From contig NZ_CP032869.1 of the NCBI RefSeq assembly GCF_003576455.2, positions 5,642,001 through 5,706,000 on the forward strand: a stretch of DNA of 64,000 nucleotides, given 5' to 3'. Shown here piece by piece: positions 42,645 through 51,041 of this stretch. The notes beneath the pieces are model-generated. The model was not told the origin of the DNA and did no database searches. It worked only from the letters and a program-made list of their open reading frames with translations. Each line of letters begins with the position of its first letter. Within the stretch, counting starts at the first letter, position 1. The DNA is from Mucilaginibacter celer (GTDB lineage: Bacteria; Bacteroidota; Bacteroidia; Sphingobacteriales; Sphingobacteriaceae). Made by a program: the position numbers and the translations under genes.

Positions 42645-43916
42645 ATGCTGCAAGTTAGTTATATCCGTGATAACCGGGAACAGGTTTTGGAACGTTTGGC
42701 TGTAAAAAATTTTAAACAGCCCGAACTGGTTGATGAAATAATTGAACTGGATGATAAACGCCGCTCCACTCAAACCAGTATGGATAACGTTTCGGCCGAG
42801 GCCAATGCAGCTGCAAAACAAATAGGCGAGCTGATGCGTACCGGCAAAAAAGACGAAGCCGAAGGCATCAAAGCTAAAACCGGTGCATGGAAAGAAGAGA
42901 TCAAAAAATTTGGCGATCTGCTTGCTGCCACAGAAGAAGAGCTTTACCAAAAACTGGTTTTGCTACCCAATCTGCCCCACAGCTCGGTACCCAAAGGCCT
43001 TACGCCCGAGGATAATGAAGTTGTTTTAGAGAACGGCGATAAACCGGAACTGCCTGCCGATGCCCTGCCGCATTGGGAACTGGCTGCCAAATACGGCCTG
43101 ATAGATTTTGAACTTGGTGTTAAAATAACCGGTGCCGGTTTCCCGGTATATAAAGGCAAAGGTGCCAAACTGCAACGCGCACTCATCAATTATTTTATTG
43201 ACGAGGCCGAAAAAGCTGGCTATAGCGAAGTAAGCGTACCGCTGATGGTGAATGAAGCATCAGGTTTCGGCACATCACAGCTGCCGGATAAGGAAGGGCA
43301 GATGTATCATGTAGGTATTGATAACCTGTACCTCATCCCTACTGCCGAGGTACCTATCACCAACCTGTACCGCGACGTTATTGTGAAAGAAGACCAGCTA
43401 CCTATCCGCAATTGCGGGCATACGCCATGTTTCCGCCGCGAAGCTGGATCATACGGCGCGCATGTACGTGGCCTTAACCGCTTGCACCAGTTTGATAAGG
43501 TGGAGATTGTTACCATTGCACATCCCGATAAATCGTACGAGATATTGGAACTAATGAGCAATCACGTACAGGGCTTATTGAAAAACTTAGGTTTGCCTTA
43601 CCGCGTATTGCGCCTTTGCGGCGGCGATATGGGCTTTGGCTCGGCTTTAACTTACGATATGGAAACCTGGAGCGCTGCGCAACAACGCTGGCTGGAAGTA
43701 TCATCGGTATCAAACTTCGAAACTTTTCAGAGCAACAGACTTAAACTGCGTTTCCGTAATGCCGATGGTAAAACGCAGTTGGCGCATACGCTTAATGGCA
43801 GCGCGTTGGCTTTGCCTCGTATCGTGGCTACTTTATTAGAGAACAACCAAACTGAAAAAGGTATTAAAGTACCCGAAGTGCTGGTGCCTTACACTAAGTT
43901 TGAGTGGATAGATTAA
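42645..43916 (+). CDS. serS: seryl-tRNA synthetase
   Basis: 423 residues. N-terminal coiled-coil arm for tRNA-Ser (about 25-100, LVDEIIELDDKRRSTQTSMDNVSAEANAAAKQIGELMRTG) and class II core with motif 2 (TPCFRREAGSYG) and motif 3 (NGSALALPRIVATLLENNQ). Charges tRNA-Ser in two steps via seryl-adenylate. The leader is short and no regulatory structure was seen in it. Terminator at 43973-44008. Confidence 0.98.
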   Translation: MLQVSYIRDNREQVLERLAVKNFKQPELVDEIIELDDKRRSTQTSMDNVSAEANAAAKQIGELMRTGKKDEAEGIKAKTGAWKEEIKKFGDLLAATEEELYQKLVLLPNLPHSSVPKGLTPEDNEVVLENGDKPELPADALPHWELAAKYGLIDFELGVKITGAGFPVYKGKGAKLQRALINYFIDEAEKAGYSEVSVPLMVNEASGFGTSQLPDKEGQMYHVGIDNLYLIPTAEVPITNLYRDVIVKEDQLPIRNCGHTPCFRREAGSYGAHVRGLNRLHQFDKVEIVTIAHPDKSYEILELMSNHVQGLLKNLGLPYRVLRLCGGDMGFGSALTYDMETWSAAQQRWLEVSSVSNFETFQSNRLKLRFRNADGKTQLAHTLNGSALALPRIVATLLENNQTEKGIKVPEVLVPYTKFEWID

Positions 43917-43972
43917 TTTTTTAATGACGCAACATCCATAGTTAATTCATTAAAGCATTACATAATCATCCG

Positions 43973-44008
43973 AACAAAGCCGCCTCTTTAATTGGGGTGG
44001 CTTTGTTA
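43973..44008 (+). terminator. intrinsic terminator of serS
   Basis: AACAAAGCCGCC pairs with GGTGGCTTTGTT (one wobble pair) with a 12-nt loop, 56 bp after the stop. The remaining gap up to 44190 contains no gene; the thr leader promoter should lie in its right part. Confidence 0.75.
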
Positions 44009-44190
44009 TTTATATGCTGATGCTTTTAATACAGCGGCATCCTGCGGATGTCTGTGCCGAAATTATACTACGCCTTTTACAAAACTGTTAAATCAGGCAC
44101 TAACTCGTTGATAATTATTGCTAAAATCATAATTTGTAAAATAATCCTTGCAAATCAGAAAATAATCTACTTACTTTACCGACATTATAT

Positions 44191-44256
44191 ATGACAATTA
44201 ACAACACCATTTCTACCATTATTATTACCACCGGTATAAACCTCGGAGGAAGATAA
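44191..44256 (+). CDS. Thr/Ile-rich leader peptide of the thr operon
   Basis: A 21-codon open frame with five threonines and six isoleucines, including runs T-I-I-I-T-T, ending LGGR and TAA. It lies directly upstream of an attenuator (44244-44327) and thrA. This is the design of the thrL leader of enterobacteria, where ribosome stalling at Thr/Ile codons senses charged tRNA; homology is not implied. A possible -7 element TACTTTA near 44172-44178 would make it almost leaderless. Confidence 0.82.
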   Translation: MTINNTISTIIITTGINLGGR

Positions 44257-44327
44257 TCGTATGGTGTAAAAACATAAAATGAAAACCAAAAGAAAAAACC
44301 TTCCTCCGCAAAGAGGAAGGTTTTTTT
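44244..44327 (+). promoter_or_regulatory. thr operon attenuator (antiterminator and terminator)
   Basis: Terminator: CCTTCCTC (44299-44306) pairs with GAGGAAGG (44313-44320), loop CGCAAA, then T7. Antiterminator: CGGAGGAAG at 44244-44252, within the last codons of the leader peptide, is exactly complementary to CTTCCTCCG at 44300-44308, the left arm of the terminator. A ribosome stalled on the Thr/Ile codons (before 44240) leaves it free to pair, preventing termination; a ribosome reaching the stop codon covers it and termination follows. thrA begins 26 nt after the T-run. An additional pairing ACACCAT (44204-44210) / ATGGTGT (44261-44267) may form a pause hairpin. Confidence 0.85.
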
Positions 44328-44353
44328 GTTATAGAACGATTACTAAACCATAA

Positions 44354-46804
44354 ATGAAAGTTTTAAAATTCGGAGGTACTTCCGTTGGGTCTGTAGCCAG
44401 CATCCAAACCCTGTTAAACATCCTGAAGGATGAAGTAAAAAATGAAGAGAAACCGGTGGTGGTGCTATCGGCCATGGGCGGCGTAACCAACCTGCTCTCG
44501 GCTATGGCCGAAGATGCGGCAAACGGCAAAGAATTTACTGCCGGACTGGCCGAGCTGGAAAAACGCCACTTTGATACGGTAAAAGCCCTGCTTGATGTGC
44601 AAAACCAAAACCCGGCACTTACCCGCTTAAAAATCCACTTCAACCAGCTGGAAGAATTGTTACAGGGCGTACTTACCCTGCGCGAACTTACCCCGAAAAC
44701 CCGCGACCAGGTACTGGCTTTCGGCGAGCGCTGTTCAACTCTGATGGTGAGCAAAATTGCCGCCCAGCATTTTGGCGATGTGCTGTTTGTTGATGCCGCC
44801 GACGTAATCAAAACGGATAGCGCCTTCGGCAATGCCCGTGTTAATACCGAGCTTACCGAACAACTGATAAAAGGCCTGTATGCCGAAAACAAAGGCAAAA
44901 CCCTGATCGTTACCGGCTTTATTGCCTCAAACGATGTCGGGCAGACTACTACTTTAGGTCGCGGTGGTTCTGATTATACTGCTGCCATCTTCGGCGCGGC
45001 GTTAAATGCCCAGGAAATTCAGATCTGGACGGACGTTAACGGTATGATGACCGCCGATCCGCGGATGGTGAAAAAAGCATTCTCGTTAACCGAGCTTACT
45101 TATACCGAAGCGATGGAGCTCTCTTACTTCGGTGCCAAGGTGATCTACCCGCCAACCATGATCCCGGCTTTCATGAAAAAGATTCCTATCGTTATCAAAA
45201 ATACTTTCGAGCCGGAGTTTGAGGGTACCGTGATCCGTCATGATTGCAAGGCTTCTACCCTGCCTATCAAAGGTATTTCATCTATCAATAATATCAGCAT
45301 CCTCAATTTAGAGGGTAGCGGCATGGTTGGTAAATCGGGTTTTAGCGGCAGGTTGTTCTCGCTGCTGGCCCGTGAGCAGATCAACGTGATCCTCATTACC
45401 CAGTCATCTTCAGAGCACAGCATCACTTTCGCCGTTCAGCCTCAGGATACCGAAAGAGCCAAACAGGTTATTGAGCAGGAGTTTGAACTGGAGCTGGCCG
45501 CCAAAAAACTGGAGCATATCGTAATCGAAAAAAACTTAGCTATCCTGGCTATAGTAGGCGAAAACATGAAGCAAACGCCCGGCATGTCGGGCAAGTTGTT
45601 CCATGCGTTGGGCCGTAACGGCGTTAACGTAAGGGCTATAGCGCAAGGTTCTTCAGAATATAATATCTCGGTGATCATCTCGGCTAATGATTTATCAAAA
45701 GCGCTAAACGCCGTGCACGATGCCTTTTTTGTACAGCTTACTAAAACCCTGCATGCATTCTGCTTGGGTACCGGCAACATAGGCAAAACTTTGTTCAACC
45801 AATTAAATGCCCATACCCAATACCTGAAAGATAACAACGGTATCCAGGTTAAAATAGCCGGTATCAGCAATACCCGCAAAATGACTTTCAACAGCGATGG
45901 TATTTCGCTGGATACCTGGCAGCATGATCTGGATAACGCGCTACACGAAGCCGACCTGGCTAATTTTGTAGAGCGCATGAAGGAAATGAACCTGCCTAAC
46001 TGCGTATTTATTGATAACACCGCCAGCCCTAAGCCAATTGCTTTTTACGAGGAGGTTTTCAAAGCCAATATCTCGGTTATTACCTGTAATAAAATAGGAA
46101 ACTCGGGCAGCTATCAGCAATACCGTACTTTTAAAGATACCGCCCGCGCCCATGGCGTTGATTTCTTTTACGAAACCAACGTTGGTGCAGGCCTGCCGAT
46201 CATTAACACACTTAACAACCTGATGAACAGCGGCGACAGGGTGCAGCGTATCGAGGCTATCCTTTCGGGCACCATCTCGTTCATCTTTAATAATTTTAAA
46301 GGCGATGCCAACTTCCATGATGTGGTAAAAGAAGCACAGGATAAAGGCTACACAGAACCCGATCCGCGCGACGACCTGAGCGGCAAGGATTTTATGCGTA
46401 AAATGCTCATCCTTGCCCGTGATGCAGGTTATGCGATGGAAGAAAGCGATGTAGAAATTGAAAGCGTACTGCCAAAAGCCAGCCTTGAAGCCAAAACCGT
46501 TGAAGACTTTTATGCTACCCTTAAAACCGAAGACGCGCACTTTGCCAAACTGAAAGATGCGGCCGAGAAAGATGGCAAGGTTTTACGCTACATTGGTAAG
46601 CTTGAAAATGGCAAAGTAAGCATCACCCTACAAATGGTTGATGAAAACCACCCATTCTACATGCTATCGGGCAGCGATAACATCATCTCTTTCACAACCG
46701 ACAGGTACCGCGAGCGCCCACTGGTTGTAAAAGGCCCCGGCGCAGGTGCCGAAGTAACCGCCGCAGGTGTATTTGCTGATTTAATAAACGTAGGCGCGAA
46801 TTAA
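44354..46804 (+). CDS. thrA: bifunctional aspartate kinase / homoserine dehydrogenase I
   Basis: 816 residues, canonical two-domain enzyme. Aspartokinase part 1-~460 begins MKVLKFGGTSVGSV, has TTLGRGGSDYTA, two ACT-type regulatory regions (ISILNLEGSGMVGKSGFSGRLF, AILAIVGENMKQTPGMSGKLF). Homoserine dehydrogenase part ~465-816 starts CLGTGNIGKTLFNQL and contains TNVGAGLPIINTLNNL and EAILSGTISFIFN. Catalyses first and third steps towards threonine; feedback inhibition by threonine is expected. First gene of thrA-thrB-thrC and regulated by the attenuator upstream. Confidence 0.97.
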   Translation: MKVLKFGGTSVGSVASIQTLLNILKDEVKNEEKPVVVLSAMGGVTNLLSAMAEDAANGKEFTAGLAELEKRHFDTVKALLDVQNQNPALTRLKIHFNQLEELLQGVLTLRELTPKTRDQVLAFGERCSTLMVSKIAAQHFGDVLFVDAADVIKTDSAFGNARVNTELTEQLIKGLYAENKGKTLIVTGFIASNDVGQTTTLGRGGSDYTAAIFGAALNAQEIQIWTDVNGMMTADPRMVKKAFSLTELTYTEAMELSYFGAKVIYPPTMIPAFMKKIPIVIKNTFEPEFEGTVIRHDCKASTLPIKGISSINNISILNLEGSGMVGKSGFSGRLFSLLAREQINVILITQSSSEHSITFAVQPQDTERAKQVIEQEFELELAAKKLEHIVIEKNLAILAIVGENMKQTPGMSGKLFHALGRNGVNVRAIAQGSSEYNISVIISANDLSKALNAVHDAFFVQLTKTLHAFCLGTGNIGKTLFNQLNAHTQYLKDNNGIQVKIAGISNTRKMTFNSDGISLDTWQHDLDNALHEADLANFVERMKEMNLPNCVFIDNTASPKPIAFYEEVFKANISVITCNKIGNSGSYQQYRTFKDTARAHGVDFFYETNVGAGLPIINTLNNLMNSGDRVQRIEAILSGTISFIFNNFKGDANFHDVVKEAQDKGYTEPDPRDDLSGKDFMRKMLILARDAGYAMEESDVEIESVLPKASLEAKTVEDFYATLKTEDAHFAKLKDAAEKDGKVLRYIGKLENGKVSITLQMVDENHPFYMLSGSDNIISFTTDRYRERPLVVKGPGAGAEVTAAGVFADLINVGAN

Positions 46805-46815
46805 GCTTTTTCAAA

Positions 46816-46921
46816 TCCCCTCTTGAGAGGGGGCGCGGAGGAAAAGAGCGCGAGCAGGGGTGTGTTATACGAGCGATAAACCATACAGGATAACACACCC
46901 CTCCACCCCTCTCAAGAGGGG
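46816..46921. repeat. dispersed palindromic element between thrA and thrB
   Basis: TCCCCTCTTGAGAGGGGG at the left and CCCCTCTCAAGAGGGGA at the right form the outer arms; GCAGGGGTGTGTT and AACACACCCCTCC form inner arms. Same family as the element embedded in the LolA-like gene (9239-9371). In a polycistronic thr mRNA this hairpin would sit between the cistrons and could affect stability. Confidence 0.85.
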
Positions 46922-46993
46922 AATCACACAGTCCCCGCTTCTTAGCTTCAAAAAGCTATGCAGGCGATGATCAATAGTTTGATATTTTAAATA

Positions 46994-47992
46994 ATGGAAG
47001 ATAATAAGTTACAAGAATTAGCCCCCACTCCTTTAGCTCCCCCTTCAGGGGGCCGGGAGGGCGACAGCGTTCACGTTTTCGCCCCGGCAACGGTAGCCAA
47101 CGTAGTTTGCGGATTCGATGTGTTAGGTTTTGCCGTTGATGAGCCCGGCGACGAAGTGATTATGCGCGTTACCAACAAGCCCGGCATCACCCTAAGCAAA
47201 ATTACCGGTGATGATGGTCGTTTACCGCTCGATCCGGCTAAGAACACCGTGAGCGTGAGTGTTCAACATTACTTGCAGAGCGTTGGTCGTACCGATATCG
47301 GTTTAGATATCGAACTGCATAAAAAAATGCCTATTGGTAGTGGCCTGGGTTCAAGCTCGGCCAGTACCGTTGCGGGGTTGTTTGCTATTAAAACTTTGTT
47401 GGGCGATAATGCAGACCCGATAAAATTGCTTCCTTTTGCTATGAAGGGCGAGGAAATGGCTTGCGGGCATGGCCACGCCGATAATGTGGCTCCAGCCTTG
47501 TTTGGTGGCTTTGTGCTGATCCGTAGTTATGAGCCTTTGGATGTGGTAAGATTACCGCACCCTAAAGATTTGTGGTGTGCCATTGTATTCCCTGATGTGG
47601 ATGTACCTACCCGCGAAGCCCGCCAGATTATCCGCAAAAACATCCAGATGAAAGACGCCGTTACCCAGTGGGGCAACATAGCCGGCCTGGTAAGCGGCTT
47701 GTTTATGCAGGACATCGACCTGATTGGCCGCAGTATGAAGGATGTGCTGGTTGAGCCGGTACGCTCCATGCTCATCCCCGATTTTTATAAAATGCGCGAA
47801 ATGGCCATGGAACTTGGCGCGGTAAGCTTTGGTATCTCCGGCTCAGGCCCGTCGGTTTTTGCTTTTACTAAAGATGAAGCGACAGCCCGTGCTATTACGC
47901 AGAAGTTACAGCAGCACTTAACCGGGCTTAAGATTGGCTCTAATAGTTATGTATCAACCATAAATGACGCAGGGCCGAAAGTTTTGGGCTAA
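46994..47992 (+). CDS. thrB: homoserine kinase with repeat-derived N-terminus
   Basis: 332 residues. GHMP kinase fold: FAPATVANVVCGFDVLGFA at the start of the family region (residue ~29), ATP-binding PIGSGLGSSSASTVAG, and GISGSGPSVFAF. Phosphorylates homoserine. About 28 extra N-terminal residues (KLQELAPTPLAPPSGGREGDS) precede the normal beginning; they correspond to a short palindromic repeat at 47021-47062 (CCCCCACTCCTTTAGCTCC / GGGGGCCGGGAGGG type). No in-frame ATG exists after the repeat, so the extension is probably translated. Confidence 0.94.
   Translation: MEDNKLQELAPTPLAPPSGGREGDSVHVFAPATVANVVCGFDVLGFAVDEPGDEVIMRVTNKPGITLSKITGDDGRLPLDPAKNTVSVSVQHYLQSVGRTDIGLDIELHKKMPIGSGLGSSSASTVAGLFAIKTLLGDNADPIKLLPFAMKGEEMACGHGHADNVAPALFGGFVLIRSYEPLDVVRLPHPKDLWCAIVFPDVDVPTREARQIIRKNIQMKDAVTQWGNIAGLVSGLFMQDIDLIGRSMKDVLVEPVRSMLIPDFYKMREMAMELGAVSFGISGSGPSVFAFTKDEATARAITQKLQQHLTGLKIGSNSYVSTINDAGPKVLG
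47021..47062. repeat. short palindrome inside thrB N-terminus
   Basis: A CTCCCCCTTCAGGGGGCCGGGAGG-like palindrome (shortened here) read in frame as PTPLAPPSGGREG. A relative, CCCCCCGGCCCCTTTAAGGGGGAGG-like, is at 17680-17706. Confidence 0.6.
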
Positions 47993-48021
47993 TCATCCAA
48001 AATCCGCTATAACCCATCACT

Positions 48022-48099
48022 TCATTGCGAGGTACGAGGCAATCGCACGGAAGCAGGTTCGCTCTGTATAGTTCGCGATTGCTTCGTACCTCGCAATGA
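48022..48099. repeat. palindromic repeat, family A copy 3
   Basis: TCATTGCGAGGTACGAGGCAATCG pairs (in short, CATTGCGAGGTACGA / TCGTACCTCGCAATG) across a central CTGTATAGTTCGCG region, which is inverted compared with the copies at 22579 and 41662. It separates thrB from thrC. Confidence 0.8.
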
Positions 48100-48163
48100 C
48101 GTGGCGGAGGAGGCCCTCAATAAAAAAAAACGAAATCGAACATCCGAATTCCGAAATCAAAAA

Positions 48164-49474
48164 ATGAAACTCTACAGTACCAATAATACCCTATCTGAAG
48201 TATCCTTTAAAGATGCCGTTTTTAACAGCATGCCGCAGGATAAAGGCCTGTACATGCCTTACAGCATCCCGCGTTTGGATGATGAATTTATCAACAACCT
48301 TGATAAATATTCCCTGCCCGAGATCGCCTTTAAAGTAGCCCAAAACCTGCTTGAAGATTCGATCCCGACAGACGATCTGAAAGCGCTGATTGATGATGCC
48401 ATCAACTTTCCTGCCCCAATAGTAAAACTGCAGGACAATGTTTATGTGCTCGAACTTTTCCACGGCCCATCACTGGCTTTTAAAGATTTTGGTGCCCGCT
48501 TCATGAGCCGCGTAATGAGCTATTTTCTTGAGCCGGGCGAAAAGCAGCTCGACGTATTAGTGGCCACCAGCGGCGATACCGGCGGTGCCGTAGCGCTTGG
48601 CTTTTTAGGTGTTCCTAACACTCGTGTAACCATCCTTTACCCCAAAGGCAAGGTAAGCGGTGTGCAAGAGCAGCAATTAACCACCAATGGCCAAAACATC
48701 CGCGCGCTTGAAGTTGATGGCACATTTGATGATTGCCAGGCTTTGGTAAAACAAGCTTTTGTTGATGAGGATTTGAATGCAAAATTCCGTTTAACATCGG
48801 CCAACTCTATCAATATAGCCCGCCTTGTGCCGCAAACTTTTTATTATTTCAATGCTTATGCTCAACTGTTAAGGCAGGGCATTAAAAAAGTAATATTCTC
48901 GGTACCAAGCGGTAACTTCGGTAACATCGGCGCCGGTTTATTGGCCTGGAAAATGGGCTTACCTGTCGAGAAATTCATCGCCGCCACCAATGCTAATGAT
49001 ACCGTGCCTGAGTTTTTAAAAACCGGCGTTTATCAGCCTAAGCCATCTGTAGCCACATTATCAAATGCGATGGACGTTGGCAACCCAAGCAACTGGGTTC
49101 GTATTGCCGATCTGTTTAAAAACGATACCGAAGCGTTAAAAGAATTAGTTGTTGGCTTTAAGTATGATGACGAACAAACCGTAAAAGCCATTAACTGGGT
49201 ATTTGATAGTTATGATTATGTGGTTTGCCCTCATACCGCCATAGCATGGCAGGCACTTACCGATTATCAGCAGGATCACGTGGCAGCAGATACCGCCGGT
49301 GCATTCCTTTCAACCGCGCATCCTTGCAAATTCCCGGATGTATTTAGCCCGGAAGTTGCCGCTAAAATTGATGTACCGGAGCAGGTGAAAGAGTTGGAAT
49401 CAAAAACCAAACTGGCTGTGGCCATCAGTAAAGATTTTGCTGATTTTAAAGGTTACCTTTTAGGGGTTGATTAA
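48164..49474 (+). CDS. thrC: threonine synthase
   Basis: 436 residues from the ATG at 48164; the TTG/GTG-type start at 48101 would begin inside the repeat and add 21 non-conserved residues. Starts MKLYSTNNTLSEVSFKDAV as in the short-chain threonine synthases. PLP-binding lysine in LAFKDFGARF, and phosphate-loop SGDTGGAVALGF and SVPSGNFGNIGAG are present. Converts O-phosphohomoserine to threonine, last step of the pathway and last gene of the operon. Confidence 0.97.
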   Translation: MKLYSTNNTLSEVSFKDAVFNSMPQDKGLYMPYSIPRLDDEFINNLDKYSLPEIAFKVAQNLLEDSIPTDDLKALIDDAINFPAPIVKLQDNVYVLELFHGPSLAFKDFGARFMSRVMSYFLEPGEKQLDVLVATSGDTGGAVALGFLGVPNTRVTILYPKGKVSGVQEQQLTTNGQNIRALEVDGTFDDCQALVKQAFVDEDLNAKFRLTSANSINIARLVPQTFYYFNAYAQLLRQGIKKVIFSVPSGNFGNIGAGLLAWKMGLPVEKFIAATNANDTVPEFLKTGVYQPKPSVATLSNAMDVGNPSNWVRIADLFKNDTEALKELVVGFKYDDEQTVKAINWVFDSYDYVVCPHTAIAWQALTDYQQDHVAADTAGAFLSTAHPCKFPDVFSPEVAAKIDVPEQVKELESKTKLAVAISKDFADFKGYLLGVD

Positions 49475-49487
49475 TTTCAGTATTTTT

Positions 49488-49518
49488 AGATGCCGGAAGA
49501 TGTAACCTTCCGGCATCT
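49488..49518 (+). terminator. perfect hairpin after thrC
   Basis: AGATGCCGGAAG (49488-49499) and CTTCCGGCATCT (49507-49518) form a perfect 12-bp stem with a 7-nt loop. It has no T-run, so termination is uncertain; it may protect the thr mRNA end. It ends 16 nt before the next start codon. Confidence 0.5.
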
Positions 49519-49534
49519 GATACCGAAACATAAA

Positions 49535-49891
49535 ATGTTCAACAAAACCCTGATATTTATCTGCCTTTCGGCAGTTTGCCTTACCGCCTGCAGCCGCAAA
49601 CTAAAATTTGATCGTGATAAATGGGATGACGGCGACGGCCTTACTTTTGCCTATCGCCCTGCTATGGTTGAGGATTTGATTGCCAGTAAGCAACTCAATA
49701 ACCTGAAATATCAACAGGTGATCCACCTTTTGCACCGCCCGCAATTAAGCAGCAGGGATAGTATGGTGTATGACGTTGACAGGCAATACAGCAAAGGGAC
49801 ATTAACCTATACCGAAACGCTTGTTGTTTTTCTGAAAGATTCGGTGGTTACTAAGGCCGAGGTACACGAAATTCGTTTGAAGAAGAAGTAG
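49535..49891 (+). CDS. small lipoprotein of unknown function
   Basis: 118 residues from the ATG at 49535; an ATG at 49490 would run through the hairpin and add 15 residues in front of the signal peptide. Lipobox LTAC (FICLSAVCLTAC). The mature part (KLKFDRDKWDDGDGLTFAYRPAMVEDLI, VIHLLHRPQL) resembles the SmpA/OmlA-like or "bacteroid lipoprotein" fold where a KYxxVxxLLGxP segment occurs, but I do not assign a family. Convergent with a small gene at 49892 with no gap. Confidence 0.7.
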   Translation: MFNKTLIFICLSAVCLTACSRKLKFDRDKWDDGDGLTFAYRPAMVEDLIASKQLNNLKYQQVIHLLHRPQLSSRDSMVYDVDRQYSKGTLTYTETLVVFLKDSVVTKAEVHEIRLKKK

Positions 49892-50080
49892 TTAGTTGCT
49901 TAACCATTTACCCAGGCTTTCTTTGGTTTCATCTGTCGATAAAATTTCGCCGTTGTTTGATTGTTCGAGACCAATATCTATTTTGTTTAGCAACATCAAC
50001 CTGTCCAAGATCTCATCAAAAGTAAATTCGCCAGGTAGCTCATTAACCGTTTTCAACACTTCTTGCTTGGTCAACATCAT
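49892..50080 (-). CDS. small antitoxin-like protein
   Basis: 62 residues (MMLTKQEVLKTVNELPGEF, FDEILDRLMLLNKIDIGLEQS, TDETKESLGKW). The pattern of an N-terminal helix, central IDRLxLLxKIxxGL and a late DETKExLxKWL is that of small Bacteroidota antitoxin/addiction-module components. No toxin gene is adjacent on the same strand (upstream only 69 bp before the HAD gene, downstream a lipoprotein gene), so it would be an orphan. Confidence 0.68.
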   Translation of the reverse strand: MMLTKQEVLKTVNELPGEFTFDEILDRLMLLNKIDIGLEQSNNGEILSTDETKESLGKWLSN

Positions 50081-50149
50081 TAACTATTTAATAATCTAAT
50101 TTACTAATTAAAATTTAAAGTGTTTATTAGCTTTAAGTTTTTACGCGCA

Positions 50150-50755
50150 ATGATCAACACCATCATATTCGATCTGGGGGCCGTTTTAATCGACTGGAAC
50201 CCGCATTACATGTACCGCACCCTGTTTACCGACGAACAGGAAATGAAGAATTTCCTGGCCAATGTCTGCACGTCCGACTGGAATGAAGAACAAGATGCCG
50301 GTCGCCCGTTACACGAGGGGACAGAACTGCTTGTGGCGCAATTCCCGGAGCATGAAGCCAACATCCGGGCTTTTTATGGTCGCTGGATAGAAATGCTTGG
50401 CGATCCTTTTCATGGCACGATCGAAATTTTCAGGCAGTTGAAAGCAAGCGGCAAATACAAAATTTACGCACTAACCAACTGGTCGGCCGAGACTTTTCCG
50501 ATGGCTTTGGAGCGGTTTGATTTTTTGGGCTGGTTTGATGGCATTGTAGTATCAGGAACAGAAAAGATGCGTAAACCAACACCTGCCTTTTACCAGATTT
50601 TGCTTGACAGGTACCAGGTAAACGCCGGTGAAGCTTTATTTATCGACGATAATTACCGCAATATTTTAGCAGCCGAAAAAATGGGTATCAAAAGCATTCA
50701 CTTTACATCGGCAGAAGTGCTGGAAGAAGAATTGCAGAAGCTGGAAATTTTGTAG
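50150..50755 (+). CDS. HAD-superfamily phosphatase
   Basis: 201 residues from the ATG at 50150; a GTG at 50120 would add ten residues before the first beta strand. HAD motif I IIFDLGAVLIDW (the second Asp of DxD is replaced by Gly, DLG, as in the epoxide-hydrolase-N/YihX group), motif II YALTNWS, motif III KPTPAFYQ and motif IV FIDDNYRN. Resembles YihX-type alpha-D-glucose-1-phosphate phosphatases; substrate unproven. The nucleophile Asp is intact. Confidence 0.9.
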   Translation: MINTIIFDLGAVLIDWNPHYMYRTLFTDEQEMKNFLANVCTSDWNEEQDAGRPLHEGTELLVAQFPEHEANIRAFYGRWIEMLGDPFHGTIEIFRQLKASGKYKIYALTNWSAETFPMALERFDFLGWFDGIVVSGTEKMRKPTPAFYQILLDRYQVNAGEALFIDDNYRNILAAEKMGIKSIHFTSAEVLEEELQKLEIL

Positions 50756-50768
50756 CTAAACCGCACAT

Positions 50769-51038
50769 TTAATTCATCTCGCGTTCAATTCGGGCCTGCA
50801 AATCAGCCTTAAAAGTATCATCAAGCTTTAGCTCATTTTTAAACGTGTCGTGATAAAGCTGTTGTACCATACTATTAATGATATGGCTTTGTTTATCATA
50901 TAGCTGGCAAAGGCCGCATCCGGCAAGGTGAATACGCAGCTCAATACCCTCGCGAAAGCTTAGCCGTTTGATCTGTTTTTTCTCAATCAAAAATGTGGCC
51001 TGCTTGCAGTTGTTTAATATCTTATTTAAATAGCTCAT
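50769..51038 (-). CDS. putative zinc-binding anti-sigma factor
   Basis: 89 residues. HxxxCxxC motif (HLAGCGLCQLY) at the core of zf-HC2/ZAS anti-sigma factors, with helical flanks (CKQATFLIEKKQIKRLSFREGIELRIHL). No transmembrane helix, so a soluble form. The start is 3 bp after the stop of the ECF sigma gene on the same strand, strongly suggesting it is its regulator. The Zn site could respond to redox or metal stress. Confidence 0.8.
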   Translation of the reverse strand: MSYLNKILNNCKQATFLIEKKQIKRLSFREGIELRIHLAGCGLCQLYDKQSHIINSMVQQLYHDTFKNELKLDDTFKADLQARIEREMN

Positions 51039-51041
51039 TGC

